This document shows, piece by piece, positions 27,837 to 36,716 of a DNA stretch of 64,000 nucleotides (its first letter is position 1; each line of letters opens with the position of its first letter). Source of the DNA: Streptomyces sp. SID14478. GTDB taxonomy: Bacteria > Actinomycetota > Actinomycetes > Streptomycetales > Streptomycetaceae. Position numbers and translations under genes: made by a program. The notes beneath the pieces are model-generated. The model was given only the letters and a program-made list of their open reading frames with translations, had not been told where the DNA came from and made no database searches. The stretch lies in NCBI RefSeq assembly GCF_010548525.1, contig NZ_JAAGMG010000100.1, forward strand, positions 1 to 64,000. Reading direction: 5' to 3'.

Positions 27837-28736
27837 TCAGGGGTGCGGCACGATCGCGACGGGGCACGGTGCCTGGTGAACGACCGCATGGGTGACGGGA
27901 CCGTTGCCACGGTTCACGTGGAACGTGGCGTGCGCGTGGCGGCCGACCACGACGAGGCTCGCCTGCTTCGCCGCGGCCAGCAGCGGTGTCCCGGCCCGCC
28001 CCTCGACGACCGTGCCCGCGACCGTCACCGTGGGGAACTTGGTGCGCCAGGACTGCAGTACGGCCTCCTGGAAGCGGTACCACTCTTCTTGGCGGCGCAG
28101 ACCGGGCACAAGGCCGATCTCACCTGGCCCCAGGGCGTACATGCTGGGGTTGCGCCAGGCGGAGAGGACGTGCAACCGGGCGCCGCGCTGTTCGGCGGCT
28201 GCGAACGCGAACTCGATGACCTCGTCGCACGGGTCGGTGAGATCCAGGCCCAGTACCACCTCAGGAGAGGATTCGTCCTTGACGGAGCGGTACGGCAGGG
28301 GCGACCCACCGGAGCGGACGAGGACGATCGGCACGGGACTGGCGCCTGCTACATGGTTGGCAACCGACCCCACGACGACTCCCGTGACCGAGGACAATCC
28401 GCGTGAACCCAGCACCAGAAGGTCGGCTTGTGCGGCGATGTGCAAAAGGGCGGCTGCGGCTGGGCCCTCGAGCGGATCGGCCGTCAGTGGCAGGGCTGGG
28501 GCGTAGGTGCGGACCGCTGCTTCTGCCGTGTCCAGAACGCTGCGGGCCCTGACCCGTTGAGCCGCGCCGACGGCCGTTGCACCCGCGGGGACGTCCGAGG
28601 CAGGATGCGGGCTCCAGTTCCAGGCGTGCACGAGCCGCAGAGGTACGTCGCGTCGGAGCGCTTCGCGGGTGGCCCACTCGGTGGCGGCGAGACTCTCCGG
28701 GGACTCGTCGACTCCGACGATCACTGGTCGCAGCAT
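27837..28736 (-). CDS. Universal stress protein (two UspA domains)
   Basis: A 299-residue tandem UspA protein. Domain 1 (about 1-145) starts MLRPVIVGVDESPESLAATE and retains the ATP-binding G-x2-G-x9-G-S pattern in LVLGSRGLSSVTG/VVVGSV. Domain 2 (about 160-299) is less conserved at this site (VVVGRHAHATFHVNRGNGP), so it may not bind nucleotide. Tandem USPs are typical members of the mycobacterial DosR and S. coelicolor OsdR regulons. A candidate box sits 73 bp upstream, and ppdK follows. Confidence 0.93.
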   Translation of the reverse strand: MLRPVIVGVDESPESLAATEWATREALRRDVPLRLVHAWNWSPHPASDVPAGATAVGAAQRVRARSVLDTAEAAVRTYAPALPLTADPLEGPAAAALLHIAAQADLLVLGSRGLSSVTGVVVGSVANHVAGASPVPIVLVRSGGSPLPYRSVKDESSPEVVLGLDLTDPCDEVIEFAFAAAEQRGARLHVLSAWRNPSMYALGPGEIGLVPGLRRQEEWYRFQEAVLQSWRTKFPTVTVAGTVVEGRAGTPLLAAAKQASLVVVGRHAHATFHVNRGNGPVTHAVVHQAPCPVAIVPHP

Positions 28737-28808
28737 GGTGCTGTCCCTTTCCGTGACTTCCCCCGTGCGTCTGAGCTCATCTTTCCGCCACAGGTGTGCT
28801 GCGAGGAG

Positions 28809-28822
28809 GGGCCGCCGGACCC
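28809..28822. promoter_or_regulatory. Candidate OsdR/DevR box upstream of usp-ppdK
   Basis: GGGCC-GCCG-GACCC, a 5-4-5 near-palindrome like the mycobacterial DosR consensus GGGAC-N4-GTCCC. Its proximal edge is 73 bp before the universal stress start codon. A GGCCCC-TTTCCC-GGGGCC inverted repeat lies about 20 bp further upstream. Confidence 0.5.
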
Positions 28823-29027
28823 GTTCCCAGGACCGTCCGGCCCCTTTCCCGGGGCCGTCCCCAGCGGATCATGGAGCCGGTGGGTGGGATCTGCCGAAAG
28901 GAGGGGAACGCTCTTGAGCAGTTGGGCCGACAGGGCTGCATGCCCTCGGCTTCAACACCGGATTTGCAGGCGTCGCAACGAGTGCCGAGATCCAGTTCGC
29001 CCACCCGGAGGTGAATAGGCAAGCACG

Positions 29028-29540
29028 TCATTGGGCGTGTTCCGGTTCGGCCAGCAGCTGGGCGGCGACGCGTGCTGCCCACGCCTCGATCACAGGGAAG
29101 TCGCGGAAGTCGCCGGGCCTGCCCGAGCGCAGCAGCATGCGGGCCCCGCGGCTGGAGGCGTCCTGCCGCAGGCATCCGCCGAAGGTGACGTGCTCGCGTG
29201 CGCCCAGCCCCTGGACGAGACGCAACACCGCGGGTGTGGGGGGTATGTCCCCTTGCGACGCCGTGGTGTCCAGCGGGCCGCTGCTGAACAGCCACAAGGG
29301 CCGATCCGCCAGTTGGTGACGGTGCCGGCGTACGAACCGGCGGGCGTCCCGCTGCCAATGGCCGGCGTACAGTCCGCTGCCGAGCACCACCGCGTCGTAG
29401 GGCGCCACACTGGCCACGAAGCGCGCAAGCCGCGGCTCGGCCTCCAGGCCTGCCGTGCGCAGCACATCGGCGATGGCACCCGCGATCTGCGCCGTCGATC
29501 CGTTCCCGGTCGCGTAGACGACCAGCACCCGTCCTCGCAT
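29028..29540 (-). CDS. Flavodoxin domain-containing protein
   Basis: A 170-residue protein starting MRGRVLVVYATGNGSTAQIA, a phosphate-binding loop typical of flavodoxin-like/HemG-type folds (T/S-x-T/N-G-x-T). The core continues with YDAVVLGSGLYAGHWQRDAR and LWLFSSGPLD, the FMN-contacting loops. It probably binds FMN and carries electrons or protects against oxidants. ATG at 29540 is preceded by AGGAAGG at 9 nt; longer N-terminal extensions are not protein-like. It follows gap by about 96 bp on the same strand, likely at the end of the usp-xfp-gap transcript. Confidence 0.85.
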   Translation of the reverse strand: MRGRVLVVYATGNGSTAQIAGAIADVLRTAGLEAEPRLARFVASVAPYDAVVLGSGLYAGHWQRDARRFVRRHRHQLADRPLWLFSSGPLDTTASQGDIPPTPAVLRLVQGLGAREHVTFGGCLRQDASSRGARMLLRSGRPGDFRDFPVIEAWAARVAAQLLAEPEHAQ

Positions 29541-29636
29541 GATGATCAACCTTCCTGTCTGGTCGTGAGCGGTGTGTGGGGTGGTCGGCGCCATGAGGCA
29601 GCGACCGTGCCGGGACGCGTGCGCGATGTGTTGCCG

Positions 29637-30650
29637 TCAGCCGGCGGTGACCAGTGCGGTGAGGTCGAGCAGCCGTTGGGTGTAGCCCCATTCGTTGTCG
29701 TACCAGCCGAAGACCTTGGCCAGCGTGCCGTGGGCCTGGGTCAGGAGCGGGTCGAAGACACAGGAGGCCGGGTTGCCGATGACGTCGCGGGAGACGATCG
29801 GTGCCGTGGCTACCTCGAGAACACTTCCGAGCTGCCCGTCGGCCGCGGTCCGGAACGCCGTGTTGATCTCCTCAGCGGTGACATCACCGCTCAGCATCAC
29901 AGTCAGATCGGTGAGCGAACCGTCCTCGACCGGCACGCGCACCGCGATCCCGTCCAAAACGCCGTCAAGCTGCGGCAGCACCAGGCCGACAGCACGTGCG
30001 GCTCCGGTGCTGGTGGGAATGATGCTGAGTGCCGCGGAGCGGGCGCGGCGCAGGTCCTTGTGCGGGCCGTCCAGCAGGGCCTGGTCGTTGGTGTAGCCGT
30101 GGATCGTGGTCATCATGCCGCGCTGGATGCCGAAGTTCTCGTGCAGCACCTTGACCATCGGGGCGACGCAGTTGGTCGTGCAGCTCGCGGCCGAGATGAT
30201 GCGGTCGTGCCCTCGGTCGTAGCTGTCGTCGTTGACGCCCATGACGATGGTGGCGTCGACGTCCTTGCCGGGCGCGGAGAGCAGCACGGTGCCGGCGCCG
30301 GCCTTCAGGTGCTGGGCGGCGGCGTCTCGGGTGCGGAAGCGTCCGGTGGACTCGATGACGACGTCCGCTGCGACGTCGGACCAGCGCAGGTCCGCCGGGT
30401 CGCGCTCGGCGCTGACGGCGATCGTGCGGCCGTCCACGCTGATCGAGGCGGCGTCGTGGTGAATCTGGCGGGCCAGTGGTCCGAACGTGGAGTCGTAGGC
30501 GAGGAGATGGGCCAGGGTGGCGGGGGAGGCGATGTCGTTGATGGCGACCACTTCGATGTCGAGGGTTTTCGCCTCGACGCGTTCCAGGGCTGCGCGCAGG
30601 TAGGTCCGGCCGATGCGGCCGAAGCCGTTGATGCCGACGCGGATGGTCAT
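29637..30650 (-). CDS. gap: Glyceraldehyde-3-phosphate dehydrogenase, type I
   Basis: A 337-residue GAPDH. The NAD-binding start GINGFGRIGRTYLRA, catalytic Cys157 in SAASCTTNCVAP, and WYDNEWGYTQRLLDL near the C-terminus are intact. It oxidises glyceraldehyde-3-phosphate with phosphate and NAD. It lies 27 bp behind xfp, so the two are co-transcribed; phosphoketolase produces its substrate from xylulose-5-phosphate. Probably a second, stress-linked gap distinct from the housekeeping glycolytic gene. Confidence 0.96.
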   Translation of the reverse strand: MTIRVGINGFGRIGRTYLRAALERVEAKTLDIEVVAINDIASPATLAHLLAYDSTFGPLARQIHHDAASISVDGRTIAVSAERDPADLRWSDVAADVVIESTGRFRTRDAAAQHLKAGAGTVLLSAPGKDVDATIVMGVNDDSYDRGHDRIISAASCTTNCVAPMVKVLHENFGIQRGMMTTIHGYTNDQALLDGPHKDLRRARSAALSIIPTSTGAARAVGLVLPQLDGVLDGIAVRVPVEDGSLTDLTVMLSGDVTAEEINTAFRTAADGQLGSVLEVATAPIVSRDVIGNPASCVFDPLLTQAHGTLAKVFGWYDNEWGYTQRLLDLTALVTAG

Positions 30651-30677
30651 CGCGGTACTCCTTCGTCGTCGATCGGT

Positions 30678-33059
30678 TCAGGAGGCCCAGGTCCAGTTGG
30701 CGACCTCGGGTAGATCGGTTCCGTGTTGGCGGATCCAGGAGTGGTGGCGGGCGCGGACGTCGGCCATGGCCTGGCGCACGCCGGCGGCGCTGACCGCGAG
30801 TCCCGGCACGCGGTCGATGACGTCCATGACCAGGCGGTAGCGGTCGAGGTCGTTGCGGACGACCATGTCGAAGGGCGTGGTCGTGGTGCCGGACTCCTTG
30901 TAGCCGCGCACATGCAGGTGGCGGTGGCCGGTGCGGCGGTAAGCCAGGCGGTGGATGAGCCAGGGATAGCCGTGGTAGGCGAAGATGACCGGCTTGTCCG
31001 CCGTGAACAGGCCGTCGTACTCGAAGTCGCTCATGCCGTGCGGGTGTTCCTCGCGCGGCATCAGCCGGGCCATGTCGACGACATTGACGACCCGGACCGA
31101 CAACTCGGGCAGGTGCCGCCGCAGGATCTGTGCCGCGGCCAGGACTTCCTGAGTGGGCACGTCGCCCGCACAGGCCAGGACGACTTCGGGTTCGCCGCCG
31201 TTCGCCGTTCCCGCCCACTCCCAGATGCCCGCGCCTCGGGCGCAGTGGGCGCGGGCCTGCTCCATGGACAGCCAGTCGAAGCAGGGCTGCTTGCCGGCGA
31301 CGACGACGTTCACGTAGTCGCGGCTGCGCAGGACGTGATCCGCGACCGACAGGAGGGTGTTGGCGTCCGGCGGCAGGTAGACCCGTACGACCTCGGGGCT
31401 CTTGTTCAGGATGTGGTCGACGAAGCCGGGGTCCTGGTGCGAGAAGCCGTTCTGGTCCTGCCGCCACACATGCGAGGTCAACAGGTAGTTGAGCGAGGCG
31501 ATCGGGGCCCGCCACGTGATCTGCCGCGATGTCCTGAGCCATTTGATGTGCTGGTTGGCCATCGAGTCGACGATGTGGACGAACGCCTCGTAGCAGGAGA
31601 ACAGTCCGTGGCGGCCGGTGAGGAGGTAGCCCTCCAGCCAGCCCTGGCAGAGGTGTTCGGACAGGACCTCCATGACGCGGCCGTGCGGGTCCAGGTGTTC
31701 GTCCGTGTCCAGGGTCTGTGCCTGCCACGCTTTGCCACTGGCGGCGAACACCGCGCCGAGCCGGTTGGAGGCGGTTTCGTCGGGTCCGAACAGCCGGAAG
31801 TCGCGACGGCCCGCGCTGTCCTTCATGACCTGTTCGAGGAAGTCACCGAGGACCCGTGTCGGTTCGTGCAGGCTCTGGCCCGGCTTGTCGACCGGCACCG
31901 CGTACCGCTCGACGGGCGGAAGCGGCAGGTCGCGGACCAGGTGGCCGCCGTTGGCGTGGGGCGTGGCACCCAGCCGGCGTTTTCCCTCGGGGACGCAGGC
32001 GAGCACCTCGGCGGTGGGACGGCCCTGGGCGTCGAAGAGTTCCCGCGGACGGTACGAGCGCAGCCAGGCCTCCAACTGCGCCAGGTGCTCGGGGTTCTCC
32101 CTCACCTGGGAGAGCGGCACCTGATGGGCGCGCCAGGTGCCCTCGACGGGCGCGCCGTCGACCTCTCGGGGTCCCGTCCAGCCCTTCGGCGTGCGCAACA
32201 CGATCATCGGCCAGGGCTCGCGGGTGGTGGTGTCGTTGTCGCGGGCGCCGCTCTGTATCGAGGTGATGCGGTCGAGCGACAGGTCGAGAGCGGCCGCCAT
32301 GGCCCGGTGCACCTCATGCGGGTCGTCGCCGGTGACGTGCAGGGGCTCGTGCCCGTAGCCGCGCAGCAGGTGGTCGAGCTCGGCCTCGGTGATGCGGGAC
32401 AGCACGGTGGGGTTCGCGATCTTGTAGCCGTTGAGGTGCAGGATCGGCAGCACGGCGCCGTCGTGCACGGGGTCGAGGAACTTGTTGGCGTGCCACGAGG
32501 CGGCGAGCGGTCCGGTCTCCGCCTCACCGTCACCGATCACGCAGGCCACCAGGAGGTTCGGGTTGTCCAGGGCGGCACCGTAGGCGTGGGCCAGGGCGTA
32601 GCCCAGTTCTCCGCCTTCGTGGATCGAGCCGGGTGTCTCCGGCGCGACGTGGCTGGGGACACCGCCGGGGAAGGAGAACTGGCGAAAGAGTTCGGCCATG
32701 CCGTCCGCGTCCCGGCCCACGTCCGGATAGGTCTCGCTGTAGGTGCCCTCCAGCCAGGAGTTGGCCAGCACGGCAGGCCCGCCGTGCCCCGGCCCCCATA
32801 CACACAGGGCGTCGAGGTCACGTCCTGTGATGACGCGGTTCAGATGGGTGTGGATGAGGTTGAGGCCCGGCGAGGTGCCCCAGTGCCCCAGGAGGCGCGG
32901 CTTGATGTGATGCGGCCGTAGCGGCTCGGTCAGCAGTGGGTTGGACATGAGGTAGATCTGGCCTGCAGCGAGGTAGTTGGCGGCCCGCCAGTGGGCATCC
33001 AGCGCGTGCAGTTCCTCGTCGGGAAGGACGTGCGCAGAGGGGCGGTTGCTCTCGGACAT
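30678..33059 (-). CDS. xfp: Phosphoketolase (xylulose-5-P/fructose-6-P)
   Basis: A 793-residue ThDP enzyme, the usual length. Signature patterns [15 protein letters not shown] and [15 protein letters not shown] are present, as are GPGHGGPA and the C-terminal domain common to the family. It cleaves xylulose-5-P or fructose-6-P with phosphate to acetyl-phosphate plus glyceraldehyde-3-P or erythrose-4-P, allowing ATP formation without pyruvate dehydrogenase. It is followed directly by gap and preceded (70 bp) by a universal stress gene on the same strand. Confidence 0.96.
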   Translation of the reverse strand: MSESNRPSAHVLPDEELHALDAHWRAANYLAAGQIYLMSNPLLTEPLRPHHIKPRLLGHWGTSPGLNLIHTHLNRVITGRDLDALCVWGPGHGGPAVLANSWLEGTYSETYPDVGRDADGMAELFRQFSFPGGVPSHVAPETPGSIHEGGELGYALAHAYGAALDNPNLLVACVIGDGEAETGPLAASWHANKFLDPVHDGAVLPILHLNGYKIANPTVLSRITEAELDHLLRGYGHEPLHVTGDDPHEVHRAMAAALDLSLDRITSIQSGARDNDTTTREPWPMIVLRTPKGWTGPREVDGAPVEGTWRAHQVPLSQVRENPEHLAQLEAWLRSYRPRELFDAQGRPTAEVLACVPEGKRRLGATPHANGGHLVRDLPLPPVERYAVPVDKPGQSLHEPTRVLGDFLEQVMKDSAGRRDFRLFGPDETASNRLGAVFAASGKAWQAQTLDTDEHLDPHGRVMEVLSEHLCQGWLEGYLLTGRHGLFSCYEAFVHIVDSMANQHIKWLRTSRQITWRAPIASLNYLLTSHVWRQDQNGFSHQDPGFVDHILNKSPEVVRVYLPPDANTLLSVADHVLRSRDYVNVVVAGKQPCFDWLSMEQARAHCARGAGIWEWAGTANGGEPEVVLACAGDVPTQEVLAAAQILRRHLPELSVRVVNVVDMARLMPREEHPHGMSDFEYDGLFTADKPVIFAYHGYPWLIHRLAYRRTGHRHLHVRGYKESGTTTTPFDMVVRNDLDRYRLVMDVIDRVPGLAVSAAGVRQAMADVRARHHSWIRQHGTDLPEVANWTWAS

Positions 33060-33129
33060 CTATGGCTCCGCAGGTCGGGGTGGGCAGTTCGGGGGCGGCG
33101 CGCTGTTCGAGACATGGGCGCGGTCGGCG

Positions 33130-33996
33130 TCACACCTGCTCGGGAACGATCACGACTGGACAGGCGGCGTGATGCAGGAGGGCGTGCCCCACGCGCCCGA
33201 GTTGCAGGCCGACTTGCCCGTGCCGTCGCCGGGCCCCCACGACCAGCAGGCCGCCACCGTAGGAGGCGTCCAGCAGGACCCGACGCGCGGTCCCTTCCAC
33301 GGTGACGCGGCGGATGTCGACGCCGTCCGGGACGTGTCGGGTAGCGGACCCCAGCATGGCTGCGGCCCGCCGCTCGTACAGCCGGGCGGGCTCTACGCTC
33401 AGCAAGGGATGGTCGATGGTCTCGTGCGGCGGGCAGTGCCAGGCCCGGATCGCCGTCAGCGGAGCCTTGCGCAGGAGGGCCTCGGTCTGTGCGAACTGGA
33501 CGGCCGTCGACGTCTCGGGGCTGTGGGCCACCCCCACGAGGACCGGATTACGGCCGGGTGCCGGTACGCGGTTGTCCTGTCTTCCTCTCAGGACGACGAC
33601 GGGACAGTTGGCTCGGGCGGCCACACCGAGGCTGACGGAGCCGAGCAGCAGCTCGGGGATGCTGCCGCGTCCCCGGCTCCCGAGGACCAGCAGGCGGGCG
33701 CTTCGGGCTTCCCGGAGCAGTGCGGCCCGGGGCTCCTCGGGAAGCACCTCGTAGAGGACCTTCACACCGGGATGCTGTGCACGGGCCCAGGACAGTGCTT
33801 CGTCGATGAGCCGCCTGTCACCGAAGGGATCGGGATCTTCGGTCTCGACCCCGGTTTCGTAGCGCTGCCACAAAGACGCGTGCACGACGCGCAATGGGAC
33901 TTCGTGCAGCTCTGCCTCGTCCGCGGCCCAGTTGATGGCTCGCAGGCTGGACCGGGAGCCGTCCACTCCGACAACGACGGGATGCTGGCTCTTCAT
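33130..33996 (-). CDS. Universal stress protein (two UspA domains)
   Basis: A 288-residue tandem USP starting MKSQHPVVVGVDGSRSSLRA. Domain 1 has LVLGSRGRGSIPELLLGSV and domain 2 has LLVVGARRRHGQVGLQLGRV, both with glycine-rich ATP-site patterns. GTG at 34005 (nine bases upstream, in frame) is an alternative start. It precedes xfp by 70 bp and may head an operon with xfp, gap and the flavodoxin gene; a strong hairpin separates it from the next universal stress gene upstream. Confidence 0.92.
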   Translation of the reverse strand: MKSQHPVVVGVDGSRSSLRAINWAADEAELHEVPLRVVHASLWQRYETGVETEDPDPFGDRRLIDEALSWARAQHPGVKVLYEVLPEEPRAALLREARSARLLVLGSRGRGSIPELLLGSVSLGVAARANCPVVVLRGRQDNRVPAPGRNPVLVGVAHSPETSTAVQFAQTEALLRKAPLTAIRAWHCPPHETIDHPLLSVEPARLYERRAAAMLGSATRHVPDGVDIRRVTVEGTARRVLLDASYGGGLLVVGARRRHGQVGLQLGRVGHALLHHAACPVVIVPEQV

Positions 33997-34023
33997 GGTG
34001 CTCACGGCTTTCTGGAGGGGCCA

Positions 34024-34055
34024 CCGGGCTGGCGCGGCAAGCCGCACCAGCCCGG
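34024..34055 (-). terminator. Hairpin between two universal stress genes
   Basis: CCGGGCTGG and CCAGCCCGG arms with an inner GCGGC/GCCGC stem and one mismatch; 39 bp past the stop of the 34095-35009 gene. Likely terminator or attenuator isolating the two units. Confidence 0.65.
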
Positions 34056-34094
34056 TCAAGCACGTCGATGGACAGCTGGTGGGGAGAAGTTCGC

Positions 34095-35009
34095 TCAGGT
34101 CCCCGTGGCGGTGCCGTGCGCGACGATGGCCACGGGGGTGGTTGCGTGGTGCAGAACGGCGTGGGCGACGGGCCCGATGTGGGCGCCGAGCCGGAGGCGG
34201 CGTATCCGGCGTCCCACGACCAGGAGGGAGCCCTCGCGTGCGATGTTCACCAGGTGCAGTGCGGGACTGTCGTAGCGGGAGTCCTCGATGACCTCGACGT
34301 CGGAGAACTTCTGCCGCCACGGCTTCAGCAGGTCTGAGAGGGCGGCTTCCTCGCGCACGACGATCTCCTGGCGCAGCACCGGGTCCACGGGTAGCCCGTA
34401 GACGTAGTACGGCGAGACATTCCAGCAATGGACCGCACGCAGCGGCGCCCCGCGGCGTGCCGCTTCCTCGAAGGCGAACGAGATCACCGCGTCGTCGGGG
34501 CTGTCGGCATCGAGGCCGAGGATCACCGGGCGGTACGCCGCCGCGGCGGACGCGATCCCGGCGGGGTGGTGCTCGTCGGCCGCCTGTTCACCGGCGCGGA
34601 CCAGGACGACCGGGACGCGGGCGTGGGAGATGACGGACATGCTCACCGAGCCCACGGTGTAGCCGGCGATCCTGCCCAGGCCCCGCGTGCCGAGGACCAG
34701 CATGTCGCAGTTGTCCGACGCGCTCGCGAGAACCTCTGCCGGTACCCCGCTCGCCTGTTCGTGGGTGACCGTGACTCCGGGATGGCGCAGGCGCAGGCCC
34801 TCCGCCGTTTCCCGGGGAATGCGCTCGCTCCAGTGCGCGAAGGTCTCGGCTCCGACCAGCGGGGCCTGCGGGATGGGAGCGGGTACGGGCCGCCACACGT
34901 GGAGGAGTTTCAGCGGCAGTTCGCGCAGCTTCGCCTCGCGCGCGGCCCATTCGGCTGCGGCGCGGCTCTCGGCCGAGCCGTCGAGCCCGACGGTGATGGT
35001 GCCGGCCAT
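34095..35009 (-). CDS. Universal stress protein (two UspA domains)
   Basis: A 304-residue tandem USP. Domain 1 begins MAGTITVGLDGSAESRAAAE and contains LVLGTRGLGRIAGYTVGSV, a complete ATP-binding glycine motif. Domain 2 (from about 160, PVILGLDADSPDDA) ends with LLVVGRRIRRLRLGAHIGPV. The start is well supported by AGGAGGCGAGAACC. A candidate OsdR-like box is 62 bp upstream of the ATG. It is the first of the cluster's three USPs in transcription order. Confidence 0.92.
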   Translation of the reverse strand: MAGTITVGLDGSAESRAAAEWAAREAKLRELPLKLLHVWRPVPAPIPQAPLVGAETFAHWSERIPRETAEGLRLRHPGVTVTHEQASGVPAEVLASASDNCDMLVLGTRGLGRIAGYTVGSVSMSVISHARVPVVLVRAGEQAADEHHPAGIASAAAAYRPVILGLDADSPDDAVISFAFEEAARRGAPLRAVHCWNVSPYYVYGLPVDPVLRQEIVVREEAALSDLLKPWRQKFSDVEVIEDSRYDSPALHLVNIAREGSLLVVGRRIRRLRLGAHIGPVAHAVLHHATTPVAIVAHGTATGT

Positions 35010-35070
35010 GGTTCTCGCCTCCTGAAGTGGACTCACTGCCAGCGTGCGGGAGTTGTGCCGTGGTCAGCAG

Positions 35071-35084
35071 GGGCCGCTTGTCCC
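35071..35084. promoter_or_regulatory. Candidate OsdR/DevR box upstream of a universal stress gene
   Basis: GGGCC-GCTT-GTCCC, matching the 5-4-5 dormancy-regulator box layout closely (left GGGCC, right GTCCC). It ends 62 bp before the ATG at 35009. Confidence 0.55.
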
Positions 35085-35093
35085 CGGCCGGTG

Positions 35094-35125
35094 CCGGTCG
35101 GCCCCTGGTTGGTGGGGCTGACCGG
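35094..35125 (-). terminator. Hairpin terminator of the DoxX-like gene
   Basis: A 12-bp stem with one G-U pair (arms CCGGTCGGCCCC and GGGGCTGACCGG) around an 8-nt loop, 32 bp past the DoxX-like stop. Confidence 0.65.
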
Positions 35126-35156
35126 CGGGCACGGTGTCGTGTCGAGCCATGGGGGG

Positions 35157-35780
35157 TCAGCGCAGCCACGCGTGGTCGCGCACTATGGGCAACTTCGCCC
35201 ACAGCTTTCCCAGGCCGACGGTTCCGCCGGCCGCGGCGGCTGCCAGCGCGATCAGCACGACGGCGTAGATCGCGTGGTAGTCGGCGAACGGGTTCGTCGA
35301 CATGCTGGGGGTTCCGTCGGCCAGGTGCTTGGCGGGCGGCCACTCGGCCAGCCACATGAGCGCCATCATCGCGGTGCCGGCCACGGCGGCAAGGCGCAGC
35401 GCGATGCCACTTATCAGGGCGACGCCGACGCCCAGCAGCCCGAGCATGAACAGCCAGTCGGCCCAGGTGTCACCGGCCCAGGAGTGGAAGGTGGTCTGCA
35501 TCGGACCGGCGGCCACGCCGCTCAGGAATCCCTGGGTGGGCGAACCGCCGTCGATCCAGCCCTTGCCCGAGGGGGTCGCGTAGCCGAGGCCGAAGGTCTT
35601 GTCGAGGAAGGCCCACAGGAAGACGAAGCCGGTCAGGAGACGCAGGGTCGCGAATACGTAGGCCCTCGCGGTGTGCGCGTCGGTGCGTGCCGCCGCGGTG
35701 TCCCTGGCGGGGACGGTCTGCCTGCGGAATGCCGGCAGGTGAAGGCCCCCATTGCGGTGGGTGTGGTCGTGCACGGCCAT
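35157..35780 (-). CDS. DoxX-like integral membrane protein
   Basis: A 207-residue membrane protein. After a soluble His-rich N-terminus (MAVHDHTHRNGG) come four predicted TM helices near 50-70, 105-125, 127-150 and 170-190, the DoxX layout. DoxX-family proteins are linked to quinone or thiol redox processes in membranes, though their reaction is unsettled. GAAAGGA precedes the ATG. It is divergent from the cNMP-domain gene; a candidate OsdR-like box lies in the shared upstream region. Confidence 0.8.
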   Translation of the reverse strand: MAVHDHTHRNGGLHLPAFRRQTVPARDTAAARTDAHTARAYVFATLRLLTGFVFLWAFLDKTFGLGYATPSGKGWIDGGSPTQGFLSGVAAGPMQTTFHSWAGDTWADWLFMLGLLGVGVALISGIALRLAAVAGTAMMALMWLAEWPPAKHLADGTPSMSTNPFADYHAIYAVVLIALAAAAAGGTVGLGKLWAKLPIVRDHAWLR

Positions 35781-35901
35781 GACGGTGATCCTTTCGGGAA
35801 CGGTCGGTACGGTGTCCTGACGCCTTTGACTCTGGCGGTGTGCCGGTGGCGGCACGTGGTGCCGAAAGGCCATCGGTGATCGGCGAACAGCCCTGCCTGT
35901 A

Positions 35902-35916
35902 GGGCCTGTTGGGCCC
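35902..35916. promoter_or_regulatory. Candidate OsdR/DevR box between doxX-like and cNMP genes
   Basis: GGGCC-TGTTG-GGCCC within TAGGGCCTGTTGGGCCC. The reverse complement of the site before osdR matches it at 15 of 17 positions (TAGGGCCTACTGGGCCC), the clearest sign of a shared operator. It is 122 bp from the doxX-like ATG and 181 bp from the cNMP start. The rest of this 316-bp region holds no gene. Confidence 0.55.
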
Positions 35917-36096
35917 GCCGTCCCATGCCCGCGCACCGGCGGGACGGGGAGCCGCGGTGGCGGATCGCACGAGGGCGCACGAACGCTCTTCGGCGGCCGC
36001 ATGCCGAGGATTCAGGCCATGTGGCCCATGGCCTGCACGGCCGCACCGGCACAGGCTGAAAGCAGTAATTCAGGCGCTCGTCAGTGGAGGCCCGTC

Positions 36097-36561
36097 GTGA
36101 GTACCGCATCCACCCTCAGTACTCTGCGCACCCTGCCTGCAGAACACCGTGAAAAGATCCTTGAGCTGGCACGCGAGGTGACCGTTGCGCAGGGCACGCG
36201 CCTGTTCAACGAGGGCGGCAGGGCGGACCACTTCTGGATCGTGCGCACCGGCACCATCGAACTCGACATGCGTGTTCCCGGCCGCCGGGCCGCCGTCATC
36301 GAAAGGCTCAGCCACAACGAACTCGTCGGGTGGTCCTGGCTGTTCGGTCCGCACGTCTGGCACATGGGCGCCGAGGCTGTGACGCCGGTCAGGGCGTACG
36401 AGTTCGATGCCGCGGCCGTGCGGAAGCTGTGCCGCAGCGATCCGGCCTTCGGGGACGCGATGTCCCAGTGGGTCGGCACGATCGTCGCCCGCCGGCTGCG
36501 CGCGGCGCGCGCCCGTCTGCTGGACCTTTACGGGCCGAACGGGTCCGGCAGCAACCTGTAG
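36097..36561 (+). CDS. Cyclic nucleotide-binding-domain protein lacking a DNA-binding domain
   Basis: A 154-residue protein made of one Crp-like cNMP-binding domain (about residues 10-125): LFNEGGRADHFWIVRTGTIE is the typical beta-roll, and SHNELVGWSWLFGPH occupies the phosphate-binding cassette position. It stops after a C-helix-like segment (RRLRAARARLLDLYG), so there is no helix-turn-helix and it cannot act as an ordinary Crp/Fnr regulator. GTG start with TGGAGG. It is next to osdR and divergent from doxX, which suggests a signalling or redox role in the same circuit. Confidence 0.82.
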   Translation: MSTASTLSTLRTLPAEHREKILELAREVTVAQGTRLFNEGGRADHFWIVRTGTIELDMRVPGRRAAVIERLSHNELVGWSWLFGPHVWHMGAEAVTPVRAYEFDAAAVRKLCRSDPAFGDAMSQWVGTIVARRLRAARARLLDLYGPNGSGSNL

Positions 36562-36632
36562 CCGTCGCATCACGGTCGGCGTACAGCGCACCTTTGCGGC
36601 CCTCGGGCGCGGCCGGAGCCCCTGTGCACATG

Positions 36633-36647
36633 GGGCCCAGTAGGCCC
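36633..36647. promoter_or_regulatory. Candidate OsdR/DevR box upstream of osdR
   Basis: GGGCC-CAGTA-GGCCC, 70 bp before the regulator start. Read in reverse it is nearly the same 17-mer as the site before the doxX-like gene, so autoregulation of the regulator is plausible. Confidence 0.55.
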
Positions 36648-36716
36648 TAGTGTCGAGCGGGCGAGCCGGGCGATGATCGACGAAGGGCCGACCTCGGCCG
36701 GAAACGAGGCACCGCG

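Noticed and set aside
30723-32921. 732-codon plus-strand open frame
   Set aside because: Mirror of the phosphoketolase gene, which has complete signatures on the other strand.
34018-34031. GGGCC-ACCG-GGCTG as another OsdR-like box
   Set aside because: The right half does not match, it is only 22 bp from the start codon and it overlaps a terminator stem.
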